A program made the position numbers and the translations under genes. A stretch of 64,000 bases of DNA from an uncultured Bacteroides sp. GTDB lineage: Bacteria; Bacteroidota; Bacteroidia; Bacteroidales; Bacteroidaceae. Of this stretch, positions 1-7,875 are shown in pieces (the first letter of the stretch is position 1; every line of letters starts with the position of its first letter). Location of the stretch: NCBI GenBank assembly GCA_949296575.1, contig CASFPE010000030.1:62001-126000 (forward strand), in the 5' to 3' direction. The notes under the pieces are model-generated. The model searched no databases. It saw only the letters and a list, made by a program, of their open reading frames with translations, and was not told the origin of the DNA.

Positions 1-21
1 CTAAATTCCCCCTGTTTCGCT

Positions 22-1566
22 TCAATAAGGCACCGGGCCGTCAGGCGCGATGCCCGCAAAAGGATTGGACGAACCTTGCAACGGATCGGGAGGCGGCGGC
101 ACCGTCTCTTGGCTGTTCATGCGCGACGACAGCACGCCTTCTTCGCCCGGCAAGGGAATCACCATGTCATCATCCGGGTTCTGAAAGCGCGCATATTCCG
201 ACTTGAAGCGAAGAAGGATGTGTCCCACCGCGCCGTTACGATGCTTGGCGATGATGATTTCTGCCATGCCTCGCACATCATTGTTGTTTTCATCCTTGTA
301 TATCTTAAAGTATTCCGGGCGGTGGATAAACAACACCATGTCCGCATCCTGCTCGATGGCACCGGACTCACGAAGGTCACTTAGCTGCGGACGTTTCCCT
401 TCGATGCCTTCACGTGCCTCCAAACCACGGTTCAACTGTGACAAAGCAATGATGGGTATGTCCAGTTCCTTTGCCAAGCCTTTCAATGAGCGTGAAATGG
501 TGCTTACTTCCTCTTGGCGGCTGCCATACGACATCCCGCTGGCGTTCATCAACTGAAGATAGTCGATGATAATCAGCTTTACCCCATGCTCGCGCACCAG
601 GCGGCGCGCCTTCGTCCGCAGTTCAAAGATGGAAAGCGACGGCGTGTCGTCCACATACAGCGGCGCATCGTAAAGGTCTTTTATCCGATAATCCAGCTGG
701 CTCCACTCGTAGGGCGCCAACTGCCCGCTCTTGATTTTGTCGCCGGTTATCTCACAAACGTTCACAATCAAACGGTTCACCAACTGGATGTTGCTCATTT
801 CCAAGGAGAAGAGAGCCACGGGGTTCTTGAAGTCCACGGCAATGTTCTTGGCCATCGACAGCACGAATGCCGTTTTTCCCATGGCCGGGCGGGCGGCAAT
901 AATAATCAAGTCGGAGTTCTGCCACCCGGAAGTTATCTTGTCCAACGCATGGAAACCGCTCTCCAAACCGCTCATGCCGTCGGTCTTTGCCGCAGCTTTC
1001 TGCAATTGCTCGTAGGCCGCCGAGATGACAGGATTGATTTGCGTGTAGTCCTTCTTCATGTTCTTTTGGGAAATCTCAAAGAGTTTCCCCTCGGCCTCCT
1101 GCATCAGGTCGTCCACATCGACAGTCTCGTCGAAAGATTTGGTCAGCACGTCGCTGGCAAAGGTTATCAACTGCCGCGCCAAATATTTCTGCGCGATGAT
1201 GCGCGCATGGTAGACAATGTGGGCGGAGGAAGCCACATTGGAACTCAACTGGGCGATATAGAACGGGCCGCCCACTTCTTCCAACTCGCCCCTTTTCCGC
1301 AACTGTTCCGTCACGGTCAGTATGTCCACCGGCTCTTGCCGCACGGCCAAGTCCGTGATGGCTGCATAAATCTGCTGGTGTATCGTTTCGTAAAACGACT
1401 CAGGACGAAGAATGTCGCTCACCAACGGGTAAGCATCTTTCTCTATCATCAATGCGCCCAGCACGGCTTTCTCAAAATCCAATGCCTGCGGTTGCAATCG
1501 CCCGTACTCACTGACGGGCTGTGCTTTGCTCTTGCTTGTTCTTCTTGTGGTCTTTGGTTCCGGCAT
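22..1566 (-). CDS. dnaB: Replicative DNA helicase DnaB
   Basis: This 514-residue protein is the hexameric helicase that unwinds DNA ahead of the replisome and recruits primase. The N-terminal DnaB domain (about residues 25-130) is followed by a RecA-like ATPase domain. The Walker A motif ARPAMGKTAF lies near residue 225 and the Walker B motif LIIIDYLQLM follows. The stretch QLNRGLEAREGIEGKRPQLS and the downstream LRESGAIEQDAD are typical of the family. The length is slightly above the usual 450-500 because of a basic N-terminal tail and a Pro/Gly-rich C-terminal tail. The ATG at 1566 is preceded by a perfect -7 box at 1587-1594, divergent from ispE. Identification is secure. Confidence 0.97.
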   Translation of the reverse strand: MPEPKTTRRTSKSKAQPVSEYGRLQPQALDFEKAVLGALMIEKDAYPLVSDILRPESFYETIHQQIYAAITDLAVRQEPVDILTVTEQLRKRGELEEVGGPFYIAQLSSNVASSAHIVYHARIIAQKYLARQLITFASDVLTKSFDETVDVDDLMQEAEGKLFEISQKNMKKDYTQINPVISAAYEQLQKAAAKTDGMSGLESGFHALDKITSGWQNSDLIIIAARPAMGKTAFVLSMAKNIAVDFKNPVALFSLEMSNIQLVNRLIVNVCEITGDKIKSGQLAPYEWSQLDYRIKDLYDAPLYVDDTPSLSIFELRTKARRLVREHGVKLIIIDYLQLMNASGMSYGSRQEEVSTISRSLKGLAKELDIPIIALSQLNRGLEAREGIEGKRPQLSDLRESGAIEQDADMVLFIHRPEYFKIYKDENNNDVRGMAEIIIAKHRNGAVGHILLRFKSEYARFQNPDDDMVIPLPGEEGVLSSRMNSQETVPPPPDPLQGSSNPFAGIAPDGPVPY

Positions 1567-1586
1567 ATTTTCCTTTTTTGCACGGG

Positions 1587-1594
1587 CAAAGATA
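1587..1594 (-). promoter_or_regulatory. Predicted dnaB promoter (-7 box)
   Basis: The minus strand reads TATCTTTG here, a perfect match to the Bacteroidota -7 consensus TAnnTTTG. It lies about 20 bases upstream of the dnaB ATG. Confidence 0.6.
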
Positions 1595-1646
1595 GGCCAT
1601 CCAAATGATTTTCCACCATTTCTTCTTCTTTTTAATTATGAACAGC

Positions 1647-1654
1647 TATCTTTG
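1647..1654 (+). promoter_or_regulatory. Predicted ispE promoter (-7 box)
   Basis: TATCTTTG on the plus strand lies 25 bases upstream of the ispE ATG. It forms a divergent pair with the dnaB promoter, with about 50 bases between the two boxes. Confidence 0.6.
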
Positions 1655-1679
1655 AAAACTAAACTCAAAAAAAGAAAGG

Positions 1680-2501
1680 ATGATCACTTTCCCGAATGCC
1701 AAAATCAACTTGGGGCTGAACATTGTGGAGAAACGCCCCGACGGCTACCACAATCTGGAAACCGTGTTCTACCCCATTGCCTGGGAAGACGCTTTGGAAG
1801 TTGTCCCAAGCGGGAAGCGGGAGAACGGGTACGTCCTCCATCTGTCCGGCCTTCCCGTCGGCGGGAACAACGATGACAACCTGGTGGCGAAAGCCTGCCG
1901 GATGCTGCAAACGAAGCATGGCTTCCCGCCGGTGGACATCTTCTTGCGCAAGAACATCCCCATGGGCGCCGGATTGGGAGGCGGTTCTTCGGATGCCGCT
2001 TTCATGATAAAAATGCTCAACGGGCTTTTCCACTTGGGGATGACGGTGGAAGAAATGGAAGAAACGGCCTCATCCTTGGGAGCCGACTGCGCTTTCTTCA
2101 TTCGGAACAAACCCGTATTTGCAAGCGGGACGGGCAACGTGTTTGAAGAAATTCCATTAGACCTTTCGGGCCAATTCATCGTGGTGGTGAAACCGGACAT
2201 CTTTGTCTCCACCAAAGAAGCCTTCTCAAGGATAAAGCCGCACCGCCCGATGCGTCCCTTGAAAGAAATCATCGCCCTCCCCGTCGGGCAATGGAAAGAA
2301 GAAATGAAAAATGATTTCGAGGAAAGCGTGTTTCCCCTTCATCCTTCCATCCGGGACATCAAGGAAAAGCTGTACGAAGAAGGGGCTGCTTACGCCTCCA
2401 TGTCGGGTTCAGGTTCTGCCGTTTACGGCATCTTCGACACACCTCCCCAAAATTGCGGGCAGCTTTTCCCCGGTGCATCCGTATGGTACGGGAGGTTATG
2501 A
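1680..2501 (+). CDS. ispE: 4-diphosphocytidyl-2-C-methyl-D-erythritol kinase IspE
   Basis: This GHMP-family kinase phosphorylates the 2-hydroxyl of CDP-methylerythritol, the fourth step of the MEP isoprenoid pathway in the cytosol. The 273-residue protein shows the N-terminal [11 protein letters not shown] motif (residues 5-15, with Lys8). The ATP-binding glycine loop [15 protein letters not shown] lies at residues 94-108 and the C-terminal glycine motif [11 protein letters not shown] is present. The length fits the family. The ATG follows a short AG-rich stretch, and the gene has its own -7 box. It stands alone, convergent with galE. Confidence 0.96.
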   Translation: MITFPNAKINLGLNIVEKRPDGYHNLETVFYPIAWEDALEVVPSGKRENGYVLHLSGLPVGGNNDDNLVAKACRMLQTKHGFPPVDIFLRKNIPMGAGLGGGSSDAAFMIKMLNGLFHLGMTVEEMEETASSLGADCAFFIRNKPVFASGTGNVFEEIPLDLSGQFIVVVKPDIFVSTKEAFSRIKPHRPMRPLKEIIALPVGQWKEEMKNDFEESVFPLHPSIRDIKEKLYEEGAAYASMSGSGSAVYGIFDTPPQNCGQLFPGASVWYGRL

Positions 2502-2506
2502 AAAAA

Positions 2507-2536
2507 CTTGTCCCCCGACTCGCGTCGAGGGACAAG
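2507..2536. terminator. Hairpin terminator between ispE and galE
   Basis: An 8-bp stem (cttgtccc/gggacaag) continues, after one mismatch, as 4 more pairs around a 4-base loop. A run of A lies on the plus-strand 5' side, so on the minus strand the hairpin is followed by T6. It can therefore stop minus-strand transcription from galE and probably also the end of ispE. The 180 bases between it and galE hold no gene. A minus-strand TAGTTTTG in that gap could start a short independent RNA. Confidence 0.6.
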
Positions 2537-2721
2537 CACAACACAAACACAAAATAAAACACGACAAAACTACTATGCAATTACTACCTGTTACACGATT
2601 GAGAGTCGTATAAGCGGCTTTTCAAGGTATTCACATATCCATCCAAGCCTCAGGATCTGCATTTATTGAGTGCAAATATAAAGCTTATTCAAATACGGTC
2701 AAACACAAAAAATGTTAATTC

Positions 2722-3756
2722 TCATTGCACGCCTCTCTCGCGCAACTTCAATTGCCAGTTCCAAGCAGATGCCAGCGTGTCTTCAATGGAAGTTTCCGCC
2801 TTCCAACCCAACTCATTATTAGCATATTGCGGATCGGCCCATACTTGTTCGATGTCGCCCGCGCGGCGGCCCACGATTTTATAGTTCAGCTTCACGCCGG
2901 TGGCCTTTTCAAAGGCATGGATCAATTCGAGGACGGAGAGGCCGCGCCCCGTGCCGATGTTGAACACTTCCACTTCTTCTTTCTGCTTTTTCCCCAAGAT
3001 GCGGGCCATGGCCACCACATGGGCTTTCGCAAGGTCCACAATGTTGATGAAGTCGCGGATGCAGGAACCGTCCGGCGTATTGTAATCATCGCCGAACACG
3101 CTCAGTTGCGGGCGGATGCCGATGGCGGTCTGCGTGATGTAGGGAACCAAGTTTTGCGGCACGCCATTGGGCAATTCGCCCAACAGTGCGGAAGGATGCG
3201 CGCCTATCGGATTGAAATAACGCAGCAAGATGGCGCGGATGGGAGATCCGGAAGCCACCGTGTCGCGGATGATTTCTTCATTGATCTGCTTCGTGTTGCC
3301 GTAAGGCGACTCTGCCTTTTTGATGGGCGCCTGTTCCGTCACCGGGAGATGGTCCGGCTGCCCATAGACGGTGCAGGAGGAAGAAAAGATGATGCCCTCC
3401 ACGCCATGCGCAGGCATCAGTTCCAATATGTTGATTAATGAAACGAGGTTGTTCCTGTAATACAGCAAAGGTTTCTGCACGGACTCGCCCACTGCCTTGC
3501 TGGCCGCGAAATGAATCACGCCCTTTATGCCGGGATATTTGGAGAAAACGCCTTCCAATGCCTGGAAGTCCAGGCAATCCACCTTTTCAAAAGCCGGGCG
3601 GATGCCGGACACGGCTTCGATGTTGTCCACCACATCGGCGTTTGAATTGGACAGATTGTCGACAATGACCACTTCGTAGCCGCTGTTTTGCAGTTCGACC
3701 ACCGTGTGCGAACCGATGTACCCGGTGCCGCCTGTCACTAAAATCCTTTCTTTCAT
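2722..3756 (-). CDS. galE: UDP-glucose 4-epimerase GalE
   Basis: This short-chain dehydrogenase interconverts UDP-glucose and UDP-galactose for galactose use and glycan synthesis. The start was placed at the ATG at 3756 (344 residues) because the protein then begins MKERILVTGGTGYIGSHTVV with the NAD-binding TGGTGYIG at its usual place. The catalytic SSSCTVYG and YGNTK (YxxxK) motifs are present, as is the C-terminal WGADPQYA-like region (VWADPQYANNELGWKA). An ATG farther upstream would overlap the preceding gene. The gene starts one base after the stop codon of the nucleotidyltransferase gene, which implies translational coupling. Confidence 0.95.
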   Translation of the reverse strand: MKERILVTGGTGYIGSHTVVELQNSGYEVVIVDNLSNSNADVVDNIEAVSGIRPAFEKVDCLDFQALEGVFSKYPGIKGVIHFAASKAVGESVQKPLLYYRNNLVSLINILELMPAHGVEGIIFSSSCTVYGQPDHLPVTEQAPIKKAESPYGNTKQINEEIIRDTVASGSPIRAILLRYFNPIGAHPSALLGELPNGVPQNLVPYITQTAIGIRPQLSVFGDDYNTPDGSCIRDFINIVDLAKAHVVAMARILGKKQKEEVEVFNIGTGRGLSVLELIHAFEKATGVKLNYKIVGRRAGDIEQVWADPQYANNELGWKAETSIEDTLASAWNWQLKLRERGVQ

Positions 3757-3757
3757 A

Positions 3758-4669
3758 CTATTTATTTTTATCGTTAGGTCCAAACAGTTTCGCCGGATAC
3801 ACCCCTTTGCGGATCAACTCGTTGATGCGGAGGATGACCTGGCTGCGGTCGTCGGCCGACACCAGCCCCATCCAATGCGCCGGGGTTTCCACATTCTTCA
3901 CCTTCCACCCCTTCTCTATCAGCCCGTTCATGAAGCCGGGAATGGAGAAATGCGCTTTCATGTCCATCCCGTTCGCCGCAATGAATTGCTCGAAGGCCAC
4001 GCGGATGTATTGGAATATGTCGGGGGTGAAGCCCCACATGTTCATCGAAACGAAAGCGTTTTCATCCAACTCCACCCATTTGTTGTACTCATTCAAGTAC
4101 ATGGGATTGCCGCTGATGCGCTCCACGCCATGGCAGTCGGTCACCGACTTCAGCAATCCTTCTTCTGTCAGTTCGCAAATGCCGCGCGTCACGCCCCCGC
4201 TTTCCGGAAGCACGTTCGACAAGCGGTAGGACACCAAAAAGTATTGCCCTTCCGTTCCCGCCCTTTCCTGAAGGTTCTTGTACAGAAGCTCGAAGCTCTC
4301 GCGCTGGTAGAAGTTCACCGCGTTAATCACGCCGAACGGCCCGTCCACCGCATCTTCTGCCATCAACACAGCATGGGCCGAACCCCACAGCAGCGAACGT
4401 TTGGGGTTCCGCAACGTTTCGGGCACCATTTCCACCTCTTGGTAGACGTAACCCACCTCCACCAGGCCTTCATACTTCCCGGCGACGTTGCGTTTGAATT
4501 CTTCTTCAAAATATTTGCTGATTACAAAAACGACTTTCGTAAAGCCCACGCGGGCGGCGTCATATATCGAATAATCCAGAATAGTTTCGCCGTTGGGTCC
4601 GATGCCTTCCAGATACTTCAAGCCTCCATACCTGTTGCCCATCGTAGCGGCAAGCACAACTAATGTCAT
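3758..4669 (-). CDS. Nucleotidyltransferase family protein
   Basis: This 303-residue cytosolic protein probably activates a sugar phosphate to an NDP-sugar. It starts MTLVVLAATMGNRYGGLKYL, a variant of the nucleotide-binding loop LAAGxGxRxGGxK of sugar-phosphate nucleotidyltransferases. A downstream EDAVDGPFGVINAVNFY segment resembles the metal-binding D-containing strand of that fold. The substrate cannot be read from the sequence. Its stop codon is separated from the galE ATG by one base, so the two products likely act in the same nucleotide-sugar pathway. A -7 box TACTTTTG lies 26 bases upstream. Confidence 0.8.
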   Translation of the reverse strand: MTLVVLAATMGNRYGGLKYLEGIGPNGETILDYSIYDAARVGFTKVVFVISKYFEEEFKRNVAGKYEGLVEVGYVYQEVEMVPETLRNPKRSLLWGSAHAVLMAEDAVDGPFGVINAVNFYQRESFELLYKNLQERAGTEGQYFLVSYRLSNVLPESGGVTRGICELTEEGLLKSVTDCHGVERISGNPMYLNEYNKWVELDENAFVSMNMWGFTPDIFQYIRVAFEQFIAANGMDMKAHFSIPGFMNGLIEKGWKVKNVETPAHWMGLVSADDRSQVILRINELIRKGVYPAKLFGPNDKNK

Positions 4670-4694
4670 TGTTTTCCTTTGCTTTTTATCGCTG

Positions 4695-4702
4695 CAAAAG
4701 TA
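4695..4702 (-). promoter_or_regulatory. Predicted promoter of the nucleotidyltransferase-galE operon
   Basis: The minus strand reads TACTTTTG, a perfect TAnnTTTG match, 26 bases upstream of the start codon. Confidence 0.55.
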
Positions 4703-4801
4703 ATCATTTATTTGGAATCGCAGAAGAAAAGAGGCAAAGAATTAGAAACCGCGCGGGCATCCCTCCAAAGAAACCGCGCCGGCCATCGGGAAGAATTTGC
4801 C

Positions 4802-4843
4802 GCACGATTAATAATCGTACACGTGTACGATTATTAATCGTGC
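4802..4843. repeat. Perfect 42-bp palindrome
   Basis: Two 21-base arms are exact reverse complements with no spacer; the left arm begins gcacgattaataatcgt and the centre is cacgtg. The palindrome lies in the 280-bp gap between the nucleotidyltransferase gene and the rnf terminator, so no annotated gene needs it as a terminator. There is no flanking T-run. A shorter relative sharing the first 13 bases occurs at 25532-25550. Function is unknown; it could be a protein-binding site, a recombination site or a small mobile repeat. Confidence 0.9.
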
Positions 4844-4865
4844 AGGAAAAAGTTCAGGAAGATTG

Positions 4866-4891
4866 CACGCAAACATCTCAATGTTTGCGTG
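4866..4891. repeat. 11-bp hairpin in an intergenic gap
   Basis: The arms cacgcaaacat and atgtttgcgtg are perfectly complementary around the 4-base loop ctca. It lies 22 bases after the 42-bp palindrome and has no T-run. It resembles part of the intergenic repeat at 25532-25655 (tcaatgtttgcgtgaa versus ccaatgttttgcatgaa). Confidence 0.6.
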
Positions 4892-4947
4892 AATTGACGA
4901 GTTGACAAGGGGACAAGGTTGGGAAATTCCGCAGGGAAGCAAAAGAA

Positions 4948-4977
4948 AAGCCGGCCCCGCGCATGCGGAGCCGGCTT
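4948..4977 (-). terminator. Terminator of the rnf operon
   Basis: Two 13-base arms (aagccggccccgc / gcggagccggctt) pair at 12 of 13 positions around a gcat loop. The hairpin lies 20 bases past the rnfA stop codon, and on the minus strand it is followed by the T-rich stretch CTTTTCTTTT. Confidence 0.75.
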
Positions 4978-4997
4978 CCTGTTATCGGAAAATCCAA

Positions 4998-5600
4998 TCA
5001 ATTCAACCCGAACAAGGCGCTCAAGCCTTTGTCAACGCCGGAGAATCCCATGAAGGCCATGGCCAGAAGCCCTGCCGTGACCAGCGCGATGGACATGCCT
5101 TGCATGCCCTTCGGTATCTTCACCAAGCTCAACTGCTCACGTATCCCGGCAAAGACAATCAGCGCCAAGGCGAAGCCCAATGCCGTGGAAAAAGCGTAAA
5201 CAATGCCGGTGAGCAAGTCGAAATCTTTCTGGATGACCAAGATAGCCACGCCAAGGACGCAGCAGTTCGTCGTAATCAGCGGCAAGAACACGCCCAATGC
5301 CTGGTAAAGGGCGGGCGACACTTTCTTCAGGATGATTTCCACCATCTGCACCAACGCAGCGATGACGAGGATGAAGGCTATCGTTTGCAGGTAGCCCAAT
5401 CCTGCGGGGTCCAACACGAACTTCTGCACCACGAAGGTGACAATCGTGGAAAGCACCAGCACGAACGTCACGGCCATTCCCATGCCGACAGCGGTCTCCA
5501 CCTTCTTGGACACGCCCAAAAACGGGCAAATGCCCAAGAATTGCGACAACACGATGTTGTTCACAAAGATAGCGGTAATAAATATCAATATATATTCCAT
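4998..5600 (-). CDS. rnfA: Rnf electron transport complex subunit RnfA
   Basis: RnfA is an integral membrane subunit of the ferredoxin:NAD+ oxidoreductase that pumps Na+ or H+. The 200-residue protein has about six hydrophobic helices. It opens with the family signature MEYILIFITAIFVNNIVLSQ and FLGICPFLGVSKK, whose cysteine contributes to the buried iron site shared by RnfA and RnfE. A second signature, LITTNCCVLGVA, holds the paired half-site. The length is normal. It is the last gene of the operon, 22 bases after rnfE and just before a strong hairpin terminator. Confidence 0.96.
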   Translation of the reverse strand: MEYILIFITAIFVNNIVLSQFLGICPFLGVSKKVETAVGMGMAVTFVLVLSTIVTFVVQKFVLDPAGLGYLQTIAFILVIAALVQMVEIILKKVSPALYQALGVFLPLITTNCCVLGVAILVIQKDFDLLTGIVYAFSTALGFALALIVFAGIREQLSLVKIPKGMQGMSIALVTAGLLAMAFMGFSGVDKGLSALFGLN

Positions 5601-5622
5601 AGTGCGATTTCTTTAAAAGTTA

Positions 5623-6207
5623 TCATGCTTTCCTCAAACGGTTCACGATGGCAATCAGGAAGCCCAAGGCGATGAACGCGCCCGGAGCCAGCACGAAGGT
5701 CAGCATGCCGTATTGTTCGGGATAAATCTCCAAGCCAAACACCTTGCCCGTGCCAAGCAGTTCGCGGACCGCCCCAAGCAATGTCAAAGCGATTGTGAAC
5801 CCTAAGCCGATTCCCAAGCCGTCGAAGAACGAAGCCACGGGAGAATTTTTGCAAGCAAAGGCTTCAGCGCGGCCCAACAAGATGCAGTTCACCACAATCA
5901 GCGGGATGAAAAGGCCCAACGTCTTGTACAAGTCCGGCACGTATGCCTGCATCATCATGTCCAGGATGGTGACAAACGAAGCAATCACCACCACGAAGAT
6001 GGGGATGCGCACCATGTCGGGCACCAAGTTCTTGATGGCGGATATCACCACGTTCGAGCAAATCAGCACGAACATCGTGGCCAAGCCCATGCCCATTCCG
6101 TTTTCGGCAGACGAAGTGGTTCCCAACGTCGGGCACATACCCAAAAGGAGTACGAACGTGGGATTCTCGTTCACAATGCCGTTTATCAATACTTTCAAAT
6201 TACTCAT
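5623..6207 (-). CDS. rnfE: Rnf electron transport complex subunit RnfE
   Basis: RnfE is the membrane-embedded partner of RnfA, with an inverted topology. The 194-residue protein shows the matching cysteine-containing signatures NPTFVLLLGMCPTLGTTSSA and LIVVNCILLGRAEAFA. It has about six membrane segments and ends in a short basic tail (NRLRKA). It lies 14 bases downstream of rnfG and 22 bases upstream of rnfA in the rseC-rnfBCDGEA operon. Confidence 0.96.
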   Translation of the reverse strand: MSNLKVLINGIVNENPTFVLLLGMCPTLGTTSSAENGMGMGLATMFVLICSNVVISAIKNLVPDMVRIPIFVVVIASFVTILDMMMQAYVPDLYKTLGLFIPLIVVNCILLGRAEAFACKNSPVASFFDGLGIGLGFTIALTLLGAVRELLGTGKVFGLEIYPEQYGMLTFVLAPGAFIALGFLIAIVNRLRKA

Positions 6208-6221
6208 AACCTGCTCCTTTC

Positions 6222-6881
6222 TTATTCGTTTTCAACATTTTCGTTTTCCTCCGCAGCCGCAGGCGCTTCCGCCGGGGCAACCTGCTGGGTTGCGCCGCTC
6301 GCGGCGTCCACTTGCTGCCCTTTGTAGGCCGCATACGCATTGTTCACTGCCAAAAGGAACGCGCGCGAAGTGATGGTGGAAGCGGTGATGGCGTCGATGT
6401 CGCCCCCGTCCTTGCTCACCGTCAAAGGCTTCTCTCCGGGATTTTTCCCGATGATGTCGCCCTTGCCGCCCTTTTTGAACCACACATCCGCCTTGGAACC
6501 CAAGCCCGGAGTTTCCGTGTGGCCCAGCAAAGAATAGTCGATGATGTTGCCTTCGTTGTCGAAACCCACCAAGACGGTCAACGCGCCGCCGAAGCCGTTT
6601 GCGGAAGATTGCACGGCAACGCCCACAGGCTGGCCGCCTTTCGTGGCCTTATAAATGATGTAAGATGCCCCGCCGACTTCCACCGTGTCGGAAGCCTCGG
6701 CCGGATTGTTGTCGAAGCCCGGCACCACCACTGCGATGGCGTTGCTCAAAGCTGCGGCTTTGGTCTGCGCAATCGGTTCGGACGTAACGCCGTTCACCAA
6801 GCCCAACAAAACGCCTGCCACCACGGAAAAGCCCGTCAACGACAGGAGCATGTTCTTCAAAGATGATTCTAACTTTTTCAT
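6222..6881 (-). CDS. rnfG: Rnf electron transport complex subunit RnfG (covalent FMN)
   Basis: RnfG is a membrane-anchored flavoprotein of the Rnf pump, with one N-terminal helix (about residues 10-30) and a domain outside the cytoplasm. The FMN-attachment motif appears as DAITASTITSRA at residues 163-174, where Thr169 aligns with the flavinylated Thr of the SGATxTS consensus. The HTETPGLGSK motif (121-130) is typical of the FMN-binding domain. The C-terminus carries an unusual Ala/Pro/Glu-rich tail after residue 190. Its ATG overlaps the rnfD stop codon by 4 bases (ATGA), which indicates translational coupling. A flavin transferase (ApbE), not seen here, would be needed. Confidence 0.94.
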   Translation of the reverse strand: MKKLESSLKNMLLSLTGFSVVAGVLLGLVNGVTSEPIAQTKAAALSNAIAVVVPGFDNNPAEASDTVEVGGASYIIYKATKGGQPVGVAVQSSANGFGGALTVLVGFDNEGNIIDYSLLGHTETPGLGSKADVWFKKGGKGDIIGKNPGEKPLTVSKDGGDIDAITASTITSRAFLLAVNNAYAAYKGQQVDAASGATQQVAPAEAPAAAEENENVENE

Positions 6882-7867
6882 TTCTTCACGACCTCCCCAA
6901 ATCTTTTCGGTTTACAATAAGTGTTAATCAACGGAGTGAACGCATTCATGATCAGGATGGCAAACGACATGCCTTCAGGGTATGCGCCGAATGTACGGAT
7001 AACCACCGTCAGGAAACCGATGGCCACGCCGTAAATCACCATGCCCTTGTGGGACATCGGCGAAGTGACATAGTCGGTAGCCATGAAGATGGCACCCAAC
7101 ATCAAGCCTCCCGTGAACAGATGCACGAAAGGAGAGGCATACACTTCAGGGTTGGCCCAATGCAACAATCCGGCAAACACGAACACGGTTGCCAAGATGG
7201 ACACGGGAATGTGCCAGCTGATGATTTTCTTCCACAGCATGTAGGCAAGCCCCAAAAGCAAGGCCAACGCGCTGATTTCGCCGATGCATCCGGGATTGTT
7301 GCCCAAGAACAGGCTCCACACATCAGGCAACTGCGCCAATGCGCCCGCATCGCCATGCACGGCCTGCTTCATCAATGCCAGCGGGGTAGCCGCAGTCTCG
7401 GCATCAATATAGCTTGTCAACTGCCCGGCCACCGGCCAGGAAGTCATCTGCACAGGGAAAGAAATCAAGAGGAACACACGTCCCACCAACGCAGGATTGA
7501 AAGGATTGCAGCCTAACCCGCCGAACGTCATCTTGCCGATGCCGATGGCCACCAACGCGCCAATGATGATAATCCACACCGGCAAGTTGGAAGGCAAGTT
7601 GAAGGCCAGCAAGATGCCGGTCAAAATAGCGGAACCGTCCAGAATCGTAGAGTGGTCGCGCTTCAATATGAACTTCGTGATGGCCCATTCAAAAAAGACA
7701 CATGCAGCCACCGAAGTGATGGTCACAATGGCCGCCCCCAAGCCAAACATGTAAAAAGACACGAGCAAAGCCGGTATCAGCGCGATAATCACGCCGTACA
7801 TGTTCTTTTGCACGCTGTCGCCGTTATGCACGTGGGGCGATAATGATACAATCAATTTATTTTCCAT
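6878..7867 (-). CDS. rnfD: Rnf electron transport complex subunit RnfD (covalent FMN)
   Basis: RnfD is a polytopic membrane subunit with covalently bound FMN. The start was set at the ATG at 7867 (329 residues) because the protein then begins MENKLIVSLSPHVHNGDSVQ, the usual N-terminus. Upstream codons would run into rnfC, which ends at 7876. The motif DAETAATPLALMK contains the Thr that is flavinylated in the family (STATPL consensus). Many hydrophobic helices and the motif FGGLGCNPFNPALVGR are characteristic. It overlaps rnfG by 4 bases. Confidence 0.94.
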   Translation of the reverse strand: MENKLIVSLSPHVHNGDSVQKNMYGVIIALIPALLVSFYMFGLGAAIVTITSVAACVFFEWAITKFILKRDHSTILDGSAILTGILLAFNLPSNLPVWIIIIGALVAIGIGKMTFGGLGCNPFNPALVGRVFLLISFPVQMTSWPVAGQLTSYIDAETAATPLALMKQAVHGDAGALAQLPDVWSLFLGNNPGCIGEISALALLLGLAYMLWKKIISWHIPVSILATVFVFAGLLHWANPEVYASPFVHLFTGGLMLGAIFMATDYVTSPMSHKGMVIYGVAIGFLTVVIRTFGAYPEGMSFAILIMNAFTPLINTYCKPKRFGEVVKK

Positions 7868-7875
7868 AATCCTGC

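Noticed and set aside
4663..5675. Long plus-strand open frames opposite rnfA and in the gap before it
   Set aside because: They are antisense to rnfA or pass through the palindrome and hairpins, and their protein sequences show no family features.
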